This document shows positions 14,991-22,513 of a DNA stretch of 64,000 nucleotides, in pieces (position 1 is the first letter of the stretch; each line of letters begins with the position of its first letter). The stretch comes from Gammaproteobacteria bacterium (GTDB lineage: Bacteria > Pseudomonadota > Gammaproteobacteria > Enterobacterales > Permianibacteraceae): assembly GCA_016182845.1 (NCBI GenBank), contig JACPFT010000009.1, positions 62,001 to 126,000 on the forward strand, written 5' to 3'. The notes under the pieces were generated by a model. The model worked only from the letters and a program-made list of their open reading frames with translations, ran no database searches and was not told the origin of the DNA. The translations under genes and the position numbers were made by a program.

Positions 14991-16301
14991 TCAAGCGCCG
15001 GCGGATTGCCCAGCGGTGGATTGTTCGCGGGCGATGGCGCGGTGGCCGATGTCGGTACGGTAGTAGACATCCTTCCAGTCGATCTGGCGCACCTGGGCAT
15101 AGGCCTTGGCCTGGGCCTCGCCGACGGTCTGCCCCAAGCCCACGACACAGAGCACGCGGCCGCCGTTGGTGCAGACCTCGCTACGCTCATTCAGGCTGGC
15201 GCCGGCCATAAAGGTCTTGCCTTCGGCGCTCTCGGCGGGAATGCCCGAGATGACATCGCCCTTGCGCACGTCGTCCGGATAGCCGCCGGCGGCCATGACC
15301 ACGCCCACGCTGGCGCGTTCGTCCCAGTCGGCGCGGACCTCGTGCAGACGGCCCTGGGCGCCGGCCAGGCAGAGCTCAACCAGGTCGGACTTGAGGCGCA
15401 TCATGATGGGCTGGGTTTCCGGATCGCCGAAGCGGCAATTGAATTCCAGGGTCTTGGGATTGCCGGCGGTGTCGATCATCAGGCCGGCGTAGAGGAAGCC
15501 GGTATAGGGACGGCCCTCGGCGGCCATGCCGCGCACGGTGGGCTCGATGATGGTGCGCATGGTGGTCTCGAAGACCTCGGGCGTCACCACCGGGGCCGGC
15601 GAATAGGCGCCCATGCCGCCGGTGTTGGGGCCCTTGTCGCCGTCGTCCCGGGCCTTGTGGTCCTGGGAGGTGGCGAGCGGCAGGATGTGCTCGCCGTCCA
15701 CCATGACGATGAAGCTGGCTTCCTCGCCGATGAGGAACTCCTCGACCACCACGCGGCTGCCCGCCGAGCCGAATTTGTTGCCGGACAGCATGTCCTCAAT
15801 GGCGGCGAAGGCCTCGGCTTCGTTCTGGGCGATGATCACGCCCTTGCCGGCCGCCAGGCCGTCGGCCTTGATGACGATGGGCGTGCCCTTGGCGCGCACA
15901 TAGGCCTTGGCCGGCTCGACCTCGGTGAAGTTCTGGTAGTCCGCGGTGGGCAGCTGGTGGCGGGCCAGGAAGTCCTTGGCGAAGGCCTTGGAGCTTTCCA
16001 GCTGGGCGCATTCCCGGGTCGGACCGAACACGGTCAGGCCGGCGGCGCGGAAGGCATCGACGACGCCGGCCGCCAAGGGGGCTTCGGGGCCCACGATGGT
16101 GAGTTCCACGGCGTTTTCCTGGGCGAAGGCCAGGAGGGCCGGCACGTCTGTCGCGCCGATGGCGACATTGGTGAGCTTGGGCTCCAGGGCCGTACCGGCA
16201 TTGCCCGGCGCGACGAAGACCTTGTCCGCCTTGGGGCTCTGCGCCGCCTTCCAGGCCAGGGCATGTTCGCGGCCGCCGTTGCCGATCACCAGGATATTCA
16301 T
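14991..16301 (-). CDS. purD: Phosphoribosylamine-glycine ligase (GAR synthetase)
   Basis: A 436-residue ATP-grasp enzyme that joins glycine to phosphoribosylamine in purine synthesis. The start is MNILVIGNGGREHALAWK, the family N-terminus. The ATP-grasp loop includes PIVIKADGLAAGKGV, and GGMGAYSPAPVV and EFNCRFGDPETQ are diagnostic. AAGGAGA precedes the ATG on the minus strand. In Pseudomonas purD follows purH directly; here three outer-membrane protein genes lie between. The last 15 residues are rich in Ala/Gln/Ser and look non-conserved. Confidence 0.97.
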   Translation of the reverse strand: MNILVIGNGGREHALAWKAAQSPKADKVFVAPGNAGTALEPKLTNVAIGATDVPALLAFAQENAVELTIVGPEAPLAAGVVDAFRAAGLTVFGPTRECAQLESSKAFAKDFLARHQLPTADYQNFTEVEPAKAYVRAKGTPIVIKADGLAAGKGVIIAQNEAEAFAAIEDMLSGNKFGSAGSRVVVEEFLIGEEASFIVMVDGEHILPLATSQDHKARDDGDKGPNTGGMGAYSPAPVVTPEVFETTMRTIIEPTVRGMAAEGRPYTGFLYAGLMIDTAGNPKTLEFNCRFGDPETQPIMMRLKSDLVELCLAGAQGRLHEVRADWDERASVGVVMAAGGYPDDVRKGDVISGIPAESAEGKTFMAGASLNERSEVCTNGGRVLCVVGLGQTVGEAQAKAYAQVRQIDWKDVYYRTDIGHRAIAREQSTAGQSAGA

Positions 16302-16400
16302 GGGGTCTCCTTAACCAGGATGTGCGGGAAAAGGCGCATATTTTAGCAAAGCCGGGAGCGGCATGAAGGAGTTTGTGCGCCGCAAGAGGGGCGGAGTGGA

Positions 16401-16429
16401 AACAAAAACGCCGTGCTTGAGCACGGCGT
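16401..16429 (-). terminator. Rho-independent terminator after the 16450-17109 OMP gene
   Basis: On the minus strand ACGCCGTGC (16421-16429), a TCAA loop and GCACGGCGT (16408-16416) are followed by a T-rich run (complement of 16401-16407). It separates the outer-membrane protein gene from purD. Confidence 0.88.
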
Positions 16430-16449
16430 TGTTCTGAGCGGGGCGGAAC

Positions 16450-17109
16450 TCAGAAGCTGATGCGGCCGCCTACTTTATACTGATCTTCCAGCTGGCCGTC
16501 GCCGTCCACGTCGTCGGACACGCCGTACTGGGTGAACAGGCCGAAGTTCTCGGTGAACTTGTAGGTGGCCTTGAAATCCACGGCATTGAAGTCGCGCTGC
16601 AGCGGGTCGCTGTCGTAGCGGGTCACCGACCACTGGGCGCCCAGTTCCAGCTGGTTGGAGGGCGAGGTGGACAGGCCGAGGCCGATGCTCTTGCCGGTGT
16701 CATTGTCCAGCTTGAGCACGGAGGCGTACTGGTCGGCGTAGTCCAGGTGCACCAGGTCGAAGCTGGCGCTGAAATTCAGGCCGGCGATGAGCGGACGGCG
16801 GATGCCGAAACCCATGGAGTATTTCTCGATTTCCAGGCTGAAGCTGTCGACGAAATGCGGGTTGCGCTGCACATCCAGGCGATCCAGGGTCGAGAAATTG
16901 GTCTGCACGAAGAAGCGGTTGCCCAGGCCCAAGTCGGCGCCGAAGGACGGCTGCTCGCTGGAGAAGGACTCGCCCTTCAACACGGCGTCGCGCAGGGAAG
17001 GCACGTAGCTGGCCAGATCGGTAGGCAGATTGTCATCGGCAGCGACAACACCGGAGTACAGGGCGCTAGAGGACAGCATGACGAGGCCGGCAGCGAGCGT
17101 CTTGTTCAT
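16450..17109 (-). CDS. Outer-membrane beta-barrel protein (first of three adjacent barrels)
   Basis: A 219-residue protein with a signal peptide (MNKTLAAGLVMLSSS; cleavage near residue 24, VVAADD) and a C-terminus ending in GGRISF. The terminal Phe after alternating residues is the BAM recognition signature. The body shows about eight to ten alternating strands, for example NRFFVQTNFSTL and KSIGLGLSTSP. It is related in size and ending (xGxRxSF), and weakly in sequence, to the two following barrels. It diverges most, with a longer N-terminal plug-like segment (residues 25-65). Its own terminator follows. The substrate is unknown; a small porin or Ax21-like surface protein is possible. Confidence 0.72.
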   Translation of the reverse strand: MNKTLAAGLVMLSSSALYSGVVAADDNLPTDLASYVPSLRDAVLKGESFSSEQPSFGADLGLGNRFFVQTNFSTLDRLDVQRNPHFVDSFSLEIEKYSMGFGIRRPLIAGLNFSASFDLVHLDYADQYASVLKLDNDTGKSIGLGLSTSPSNQLELGAQWSVTRYDSDPLQRDFNAVDFKATYKFTENFGLFTQYGVSDDVDGDGQLEDQYKVGGRISF

Positions 17110-17362
17110 TGTGTGGTTTCTCCCAGGCAAAGAGCGATGTTCTGGCATCCGAGCCGGTCCGTTCGGACCCTTGTTGTAAGCACATCCCGTGCTTTTCTGT
17201 AAGCAAGTGGCGAATAGTATCGGCTAAAGGCCTTCAAGATCAAGGCGCAAGCCTTAGAAACTGCTCAAAAAACGGCCAAATGCGAAGTTTCGTCTGGTGC
17301 TCTGACTTTTGAATGGCGTTCGTGAGGATGGTTCCCCTCCGCGTGCAGGAGCTCACAAAGAA

Positions 17363-17388
17363 ACGGCCCGCCGTTGCGGGCGGGCCGT
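17363..17388 (-). terminator. Hairpin terminator after the 17407-18000 OMP gene
   Basis: ACGGCCCGC (17363-17371) pairs with GCGGGCCGT (17380-17388). On the minus strand it is followed by TTCTTTG. It starts 18 bases after the gene's stop codon. Confidence 0.8.
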
Positions 17389-17406
17389 TGTAGCCGAGGA
17401 CGGGGC

Positions 17407-18000
17407 TTAGAAGCTGAAGCGGGCGCCCAGGGTCCAGCGGTCTGCGTCGGAAGTCTCCAAGCAACGCTCCATTGAGGCGAAGATGCCGAAGTTGGTGGTG
17501 ACGTTGTAAGTCGCGGAGGCCAGGGCGAAGTCGTCGGCGCTGCCACCGCCATCGTACTTAACGCGCTTGACCATACCGGCCAGTTCCAGGTTGTCGGTCA
17601 CCATGGCGCGCAGCCCCAAGCCGAGGGCTAGGCCGTCTTCGCTGTCATCATCCACGTCGCTACCGTCCCAACGGGTGTTGAGGTAGTCGAGCGTGGCATT
17701 GAAGTCGACATTGTCGATGATGGCGGCGCGAAAGCCGACGCCTGCGTTATAGGAGCGGATGTCGGCATCGGCGTTGCTTTCGTCATCACCCAGACTCTCG
17801 ATGCCGCCTTGCAAGAAAAAGTGGTCGCTGACCGAAACGCTGCCATTCAGCACATAACCCTCGAAGTCGACGTCAAAACCTTCGTCATCGACACTGAGGT
17901 GGTTATAGCCGAATTCGATCTTGTCGTAATTCGGGCTCGCGGCTTGGGCGGCGCCGGCGAAGGCGGTCAGGATCAGGCTGGCAATCAGGGTCTTTTTCAT
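17407..18000 (-). CDS. Ax21-like small outer-membrane beta-barrel protein
   Basis: A 197-residue protein with a signal peptide (cleavage after AAQA, residue 20). The mature start ASPNYDKIEFGYNHLS is shared almost exactly with the next paralogue (ASPNYDKLEFGYHDGD). About eight amphipathic strands follow, with acidic turns rich in D and E that could bind divalent cations, and the C-terminus is LGARFSF, the outer-membrane sorting signal. The pattern resembles Ax21-family/OmpA-like barrels. Promoter elements lie at 18078-18105 and a terminator at 17363-17388, so the gene is a separate unit. I infer duplication from its neighbour. Confidence 0.76.
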   Translation of the reverse strand: MKKTLIASLILTAFAGAAQAASPNYDKIEFGYNHLSVDDEGFDVDFEGYVLNGSVSVSDHFFLQGGIESLGDDESNADADIRSYNAGVGFRAAIIDNVDFNATLDYLNTRWDGSDVDDDSEDGLALGLGLRAMVTDNLELAGMVKRVKYDGGGSADDFALASATYNVTTNFGIFASMERCLETSDADRWTLGARFSF

Positions 18001-18077
18001 GGCTAGCTCCTTAGCGCTAGGTTGTAGTTCGCGGCTAACGCTAAGGGCTGGCGGCTGAAGGATTTCTGAATGAAAAA

Positions 18078-18105
18078 GTTATATAAATGTATCTAAATGT
18101 ATCAA
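18078..18105 (-). promoter_or_regulatory. Predicted sigma-70 promoter of the 17407-18000 OMP gene
   Basis: On the minus strand TTGATA (complement of 18100-18105), a 16-base AT-rich spacer and TATAAC (complement of 18078-18083) lie about 78 bases upstream of the ATG. The GTTATATAAA core and its distance from the start are repeated upstream of the next paralogue (18878-18887). Confidence 0.6.
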
Positions 18106-18182
18106 AAAAGTAATAATTGTGAATGCCGGCTAAACGGCCTTAACGCGCCGGAATGGGAGCGGCGTGGCGATGCGCCAAAGAA

Positions 18183-18205
18183 AACCCGCCGACTAGCGGC
18201 GGGTT
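18183..18205 (-). terminator. Rho-independent terminator after the 18224-18799 OMP gene
   Basis: AACCCGCCG (18183-18191) pairs with CGGCGGGTT (18197-18205). On the minus strand the stem is followed by TTTCTTT. It lies 19 bases after the stop. Confidence 0.87.
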
Positions 18206-18223
18206 GCTTGGGATGAGTCGGAT

Positions 18224-18799
18224 TCAAAAACTGAAGCGTACGCCGGCTTTCCAGACACTGAGATCGTGATCGTCGAAGTTCTGCTCGTAGCCGGCATAGG
18301 CGCCCATCGCCTTGGTGAAGTTGTAGGTCGCCTGGGCGTCCATCGTGGCGTAGTCGTCCTCGAAGATGTCGTAGTGATAGGCGATGGCCGACAGTTCCAG
18401 GGCATCCGTCGCCATGGCGCGTAGGCCGGCGCCGACGCGATAGCCGTCATCGGAGTCCGAAGCGCTGCCTAGGCCGGGGATTTCCGTCTCAAGCTTGCTG
18501 TGCAGGTAATCGGCGACGGCATTGAAGTCCAGGGACGGGGTCAGCGGGGTGCGGTAGCCGAGACCGAGGCCGTACAGCCGACCGTCCGTGTCCACAAACG
18601 ACAGATCGTCCCGGCTATAGCTGTAATTACCGCGAAGGAAGATGGCGTCGGACAGGCTGGCGCTGCCGGCTACCGAATAGACATGGAAATCGTCGCCATC
18701 GTGATAGCCGAATTCGAGCTTGTCATAGTTCGGGCTGGCGGCAAGGGCGGAGACGGAGAAGGTGCTCAAGACCAGGCCTGCGATCAGGGTCTTATTCAT
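18224..18799 (-). CDS. Ax21-like small outer-membrane beta-barrel protein (paralogue)
   Basis: A 191-residue paralogue of the 17407-18000 protein. The signal peptide runs MNKTLIAGLVLSTFSVSALA, then ASPNYDKLEFGY. About eight strands alternate with Asp-rich turns (for example SASDSDDGY), and it ends KAGVRFSF. The ribosome-binding region (TAAGGAGCAAGCC) is nearly identical to that of its neighbour (TAAGGAGCTAGCC), so the duplication included the leader. It has its own promoter-like box and terminator. It is the first of the three barrels after purH on this strand. Function unknown. Confidence 0.76.
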   Translation of the reverse strand: MNKTLIAGLVLSTFSVSALAASPNYDKLEFGYHDGDDFHVYSVAGSASLSDAIFLRGNYSYSRDDLSFVDTDGRLYGLGLGYRTPLTPSLDFNAVADYLHSKLETEIPGLGSASDSDDGYRVGAGLRAMATDALELSAIAYHYDIFEDDYATMDAQATYNFTKAMGAYAGYEQNFDDHDLSVWKAGVRFSF

Positions 18800-18877
18800 G
18801 GCTTGCTCCTTAGCGCGAGTTGCGAAAACATGGACTTACGCTAATCCGCAAGGGCTGAACTCGGTCTGAATCGGGCG

Positions 18878-18887
18878 GTTATATAAA
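18878..18887 (-). promoter_or_regulatory. Conserved -10-like box upstream of the 18224-18799 OMP gene
   Basis: GTTATATAAA lies 79 bases before the start codon; the identical ten bases lie 78 bases before the paralogue's start (18078-18087). On the minus strand this contains TATAAC. A clear -35 is not visible here, which could indicate an activator. Confidence 0.45.
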
Positions 18888-19012
18888 CACGTCTTATTAT
18901 GTGTATTAGGTAATAAATACGGCGTTGGATGACTTAGGGGCTTTCGTCTGCTATCGGGAGGGAGTCGGTATGGCTTCTGACGCCCGGTGGTGCGCTGGGT
19001 CTTCGAGGCGAA

Positions 19013-19120
19013 CACCCTCTCCCTGGCCCTCTCCCATCAAGGGAGAGGGGATTGGAGGCGCGCTGCGCGAGTCTCTGTCTTGCCCCTCCCCCATTTCGGG
19101 GGAGGGGACGGGGGAGAGGG
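19013..19120. repeat. Double CCCTCTCCC/GGGAGAGGG dispersed palindrome
   Basis: Two neighbouring stems: CCTCTCCC-ATCAA-GGGAGAGG around 19034-19055 and CCCTCCCCC-with-GGGGGAGGG around 19083-19109, with CT-rich flanks. It is the same family as 2008-2030, 29928-29970 and 49194-49236. It lies just past the purH stop and may serve as a transcription-end structure. Confidence 0.7.
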
Positions 19121-19170
19121 TCTTCTCGCTGCCGCGAGCCGCAGGCCTCGACACTTCGTGGCGGGGCTTT

Positions 19171-20769
19171 TTAGTGGCGGAAATGGCGCATGCCCGTGAA
19201 CACCATGGCCATGCCGTGCTCGTTGGCGGCGGCGATGACTTCGGCGTCGCGCATGGAGCCGCCCGGGTGGATCACGGCGGTGATGCCCACTTTCGCGGCA
19301 TTGTCGATGCCGTCGCGGAAGGGGAAGAAGGCGTCGGAGGCCATGACCGCGCCCTGGACCGGCAGCCCGGCATGCTCGGCCTTGATGGCGGCGATGCGCG
19401 CGGAATTGACGCGGCTCATCTGGCCGGCGCCGACCCCGATGGTCTGGCGGTTCTTGGCATAGACGATGGCATTGGATTTCACGAACTTGGCGACCTTCCA
19501 GGCGAAGATCAGGTCGTGCAGCTCGGCCTCGCTGGGCGCGCGGGACGTGACGAGCTTGAGATCGGCTTCCGCGATCATGCCCATATCGCGGTCCTGGACC
19601 AGGAGGCCGCCGTTGACGCGCTTGTAATCCAGGCCGCCGATACGCTCGGTTCCCCAGGCGCCGCAGGCGAGCAGACGCACATTGGGCTTGGCGGCGACCA
19701 CCGCCACGGCTTCCGGCGAGACCGTCGGGGCGATGATCACCTCCACGAACTGGCGTTCGACGATGGCGCGGGCGGTGTCGGCATCCAGCTCGCGGTTGAA
19801 GGCGATGATGCCGCCGAAGGCGGATTCGGAGTCGGTGGCATAGGCCAGATCATAGGCCTGGCGGATGCCGCCTTCGTTCTCGGGCACGACCGCGACGCCG
19901 CAGGGATTGGCGTGCTTGACGATGACGCAGGCCGGCTTGACGAAGGACTTGACGCATTCCAGGGCGGCGTCGGTGTCGGCCACGTTGTTGTAGGACAGCT
20001 CCTTGCCCTGCAGCTGGGTGGCCGTGGCGATGCTGGCCTCGGCGGGGTTCGCCTCGACGTAGAAGGCGGCGCGCTGGTGGGGGTTCTCGCCGTAGCGCAT
20101 GTCCTGGGCTTTCTGGAACTGGCTGTTGAAGGTACGCGGGAAGGCGATACGCTTGTCCACGCTTAGGTCGTCGGCAGCCTGGTCGATGGTGCCCAGGTAG
20201 TTGGCGATCATGCCGTCGTAGGCGGCGGTGTGTTCGAAGGCCTTGAGGGCCAGATCGAAGCGCTGTTTGTAGCTCAGGCCACCGTTCGCCTTCAATTCGG
20301 CGACGATGCCGGCGTAATCGCCGGCATTGACCACGATGGCCACATCTTTATGGTTCTTGGCGGCGGAGCGCACCATGGTGGGGCCGCCAATGTCGATGTT
20401 CTCGATGGCCAGGGCCAGATCGCAGTCCGGGCGCGCCACGGTGGCGGCGAAGGGGTAGAGATTGACCACGACCATGTCGATGGGGGCGATGCCGTGCTCG
20501 GCCATGACGGCGTCATCGGTGCCGCGGCGACCCAGGATGCCGCCGTGGATCTTGGGATGCAGGGTCTTCACGCGCCCATCCATCATTTCCGGGAAGCCGG
20601 TGTGCTCGGCCACTTCGACGACGGCGATGCCATGGTCTTTCAGCAGCTTGTAGGTCCCGCCGGTGGACAAGAGCTCGACGCCGAGGGCGGACAGTTCACG
20701 GGCGAGGTCGACGATGCCGGTCTTGTCGGAGACCGAGAGCAGGGCACGACGGATGGGGGTCAGGGACAT
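19171..20769 (-). CDS. purH: Bifunctional AICAR transformylase/IMP cyclohydrolase
   Basis: A 532-residue enzyme catalysing the last two steps of IMP synthesis. The N-terminal MGS-like cyclohydrolase domain begins [20 protein letters not shown] and has [14 protein letters not shown]. The C-terminal transformylase contains [10 protein letters not shown], with the catalytic K-H, and later [24 protein letters not shown] in two conserved blocks. The start is ATG 20769 after CCAGGAAAG. It follows fis on this strand, as I recall from Pseudomonas. Confidence 0.97.
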   Translation of the reverse strand: MSLTPIRRALLSVSDKTGIVDLARELSALGVELLSTGGTYKLLKDHGIAVVEVAEHTGFPEMMDGRVKTLHPKIHGGILGRRGTDDAVMAEHGIAPIDMVVVNLYPFAATVARPDCDLALAIENIDIGGPTMVRSAAKNHKDVAIVVNAGDYAGIVAELKANGGLSYKQRFDLALKAFEHTAAYDGMIANYLGTIDQAADDLSVDKRIAFPRTFNSQFQKAQDMRYGENPHQRAAFYVEANPAEASIATATQLQGKELSYNNVADTDAALECVKSFVKPACVIVKHANPCGVAVVPENEGGIRQAYDLAYATDSESAFGGIIAFNRELDADTARAIVERQFVEVIIAPTVSPEAVAVVAAKPNVRLLACGAWGTERIGGLDYKRVNGGLLVQDRDMGMIAEADLKLVTSRAPSEAELHDLIFAWKVAKFVKSNAIVYAKNRQTIGVGAGQMSRVNSARIAAIKAEHAGLPVQGAVMASDAFFPFRDGIDNAAKVGITAVIHPGGSMRDAEVIAAANEHGMAMVFTGMRHFRH

Positions 20770-20831
20770 GGGCTTTCCTGGGTTTGGTAAAAACTGCGGC
20801 CGCACTAGGCGGCCGTGGGGCTGGTCTTTGC

Positions 20832-20882
20832 GTAGGTCCGGCTTAAGCGGGACAGCGGGAGTCCGACTGAAGTCGGACCTAC
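20832..20882. repeat. GTAGGTCCG / CGGACCTAC inverted repeat
   Basis: GTAGGTCCGGCTTAAGC at 20832 pairs imperfectly with GTCGGACCTAC ending at 20882, with a second internal dyad GTCCGACT-GAAGTCGGAC. It lies between fis and purH and looks like a dispersed REP-type element, possibly also ending fis transcripts. Confidence 0.65.
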
Positions 20883-20892
20883 GGAAGCAGGC

Positions 20893-21192
20893 TCAATTGA
20901 GGCCGTATTGCTTCAGCTTCTTGCGCAGGGTGCCGCGATTCAGGCCCAGCACTTCCGCCGCCTTGGTCTGGTTGCCACGCACCACGCTCATCACGGTTTC
21001 CAGCATGGGCGCCTCTACTTCGGCCAGCACCAGATCATAGAGATTGCTGGCCGGCTGGCCGTCGAGCTGGGCGAAGTAGTTGTTGAGGGCCAACTGCACG
21101 GACTCGCGCAGGGTTGGCGTGTGGCTGACGGCAATCGGGGTCGCGGTGGCGGTTTCGGTTTTGACGGCGAAGTCGGTATCGAATGCGCTCAT
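20893..21192 (-). CDS. fis: Fis family nucleoid-associated regulator
   Basis: A 99-residue Fis protein. The C-terminal helix-turn-helix reads [20 protein letters not shown] followed by KQYGLN, the family signature. The N-terminal arm is divergent, and [19 protein letters not shown] forms the dimer helix. Fis bends DNA and regulates rRNA and growth-phase genes. It follows dusB on this strand with a 51-base gap, the conserved dusB-fis operon arrangement of Proteobacteria. Confidence 0.95.
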   Translation of the reverse strand: MSAFDTDFAVKTETATATPIAVSHTPTLRESVQLALNNYFAQLDGQPASNLYDLVLAEVEAPMLETVMSVVRGNQTKAAEVLGLNRGTLRKKLKQYGLN

Positions 21193-21243
21193 TTGAATTC
21201 TGGCCTATTCACTAATGTCGTTGTTGGAAAAATGTCTTTGTTA

Positions 21244-22227
21244 TCAATGCGCCAAACGGGCTTGGGTTTGGGCTGCAAAATACTCGCGCACGGCCTGGAG
21301 TTGCGCTTTGGCGTCATCCAGGCCGTTGAAATGGTGGCGGAAGCCTTCCGCATCCTCTTGTTCTTTCAGGTACCAGCTCGCATGCTTGCGCGCGATGCGC
21401 ACGCCCATGAACTCGCCATAAAAACCGTAGAGATCCCGCATATGCCCCTGCATGAGCTCCAAGGCCTCGGCCTGGGCGATGGGCGGCAGCTTCGCTCCGG
21501 TTTTCAGAAAATGGGCGATCTCGCGGAAGATCCAGGGGCGGCCCTGGGCCGAACGGCCTAGCATGATGGCATCGGCCCCCGTCTTCTCCAAGACGAATTT
21601 CGCCTTTTCCGGCCCGGTAATATCGCCGTTGGCGATAACCGGGATCGTCACCGCCGACTTGATGGCGGCGATGGTCTCGTACTCGGCCTCGCCTTCGAAG
21701 GCGTCGGCCCGGGTCCGGCCATGCACGGCCAGGGCTGCGATGCCTTCGCCCTCGGCGATGCGGGCGATGGCGACGCCATTCTTCAGGTCCTTGGACCAGC
21801 CGGTGCGGATCTTCAGGGTCACCGGCACGTCCACGGCGCCGACCACGGCCTTGAGGATGTCGCGCACCAGCTCCGGATCGCGCATCAGGGCCGAGCCGGC
21901 GGCCTTGCTGCAGACCTTCTTGGCTGGGCAGCCCATGTTGATGTCGATGATCTGGGCACCGGCGTCGGCATTGAAGCGTGCCGCATCGGCCATCATGCCC
22001 GGCTCGCCGCCCACGATCTGTACCGAGCGCAGGCCGTCCTCGCCCTCGTGACTGAGGCGCAGCTGGCTCTTGCGCGAATCGCGCAGGGCCGGGTTGCTGG
22101 CCACCATCTCCGAGACGGTCATGCCGGCGCCCAGGCGGCGGCACAGGCTGCGGAACGGCCGGTCGGTCACGCCGGCCATGGGGGCCAGGATGATGGGGGT
22201 GGCGATGGCGTAGGGGCCGATATTCAC
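21244..22227 (-). CDS. dusB: tRNA-dihydrouridine synthase B
   Basis: A 327-residue FMN-dependent TIM-barrel enzyme that reduces uridine to dihydrouridine in tRNA (U17 in E. coli). LAPMAGVTDRPFR at the N-terminus, DINMGCPAKKVC with the catalytic Cys, and KIRTGW and VIANGDI as flavin-binding strands identify it. The start codon is GTG at 22225-22227 (reads MNIGPYAIATP); the ribosome-binding site is weak. It heads the dusB-fis pair; purH follows after a repeat. Confidence 0.95.
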   Translation of the reverse strand: MNIGPYAIATPIILAPMAGVTDRPFRSLCRRLGAGMTVSEMVASNPALRDSRKSQLRLSHEGEDGLRSVQIVGGEPGMMADAARFNADAGAQIIDINMGCPAKKVCSKAAGSALMRDPELVRDILKAVVGAVDVPVTLKIRTGWSKDLKNGVAIARIAEGEGIAALAVHGRTRADAFEGEAEYETIAAIKSAVTIPVIANGDITGPEKAKFVLEKTGADAIMLGRSAQGRPWIFREIAHFLKTGAKLPPIAQAEALELMQGHMRDLYGFYGEFMGVRIARKHASWYLKEQEDAEGFRHHFNGLDDAKAQLQAVREYFAAQTQARLAH

Positions 22228-22441
22228 AGGGGGTCCGGGCTCCGCGCCGTGGCGCGAAACGCCCGGCGGTCGAAAAGGCCGGCGATTATATGCTCGAAGG
22301 GGGGGCAGCGAAAGACTTGACAGTTTGGTCGAAAATCGATCTTGGTGGCGAAAAAGTAGTCAGCCCCATGGGGAGCGTCGGATTTCATTGGGAAAAACGG
22401 AACTTTCCAACCCAAAGAGCCTGGGCGTACCCGGCGAGGAA

Positions 22442-22513
22442 CCGGGATTTTCTATTCGAAGAACCGGAACTTTCTACTCGAAGAACCGGAACTTTCTACT
22501 CGAAAAAGCGGAA
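22442..22513. repeat. 22-bp tandem repeats carrying the stop codon of the DUF3426 gene
   Basis: Three 22-bp units (22442-22463, 22464-22485, 22486-22507) and the start of a fourth are arranged head to tail. The second and third are CCGGAACTTTCTACTCGAA followed by GAA or AAA; the first has three or four changes. Read on the minus strand each unit contains TTCGAGTAG or TTCGAATAG, i.e. copies of the last codons (FE-stop) of the gene at 22496-23848. Confidence 0.85.

Larger units (their letters stand above)
18800..19170. other. Intergenic region between purH and the OMP cluster
   Basis: The part next to the barrel gene (18800-18940) is a leader and promoter region ending in an AT-rich tract. From 18940 to 19012 I see nothing. 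19013-19120 holds dispersed CT-rich palindromes, and the remaining 50 bases lead to the purH stop. I see no gene. Confidence 0.65.

Noticed and set aside
18925-20166. A 413-codon plus-strand open frame opposite purH
   Set aside because: It starts in dispersed repeats and runs antisense to a fully conserved purH; no ribosome-binding site and low-complexity product.
22442-22513. 22-bp repeats as a possible mini-CRISPR or iteron cluster
   Set aside because: Units are directly adjacent without spacers and are copies of a gene's 3' end; no replication genes nearby.
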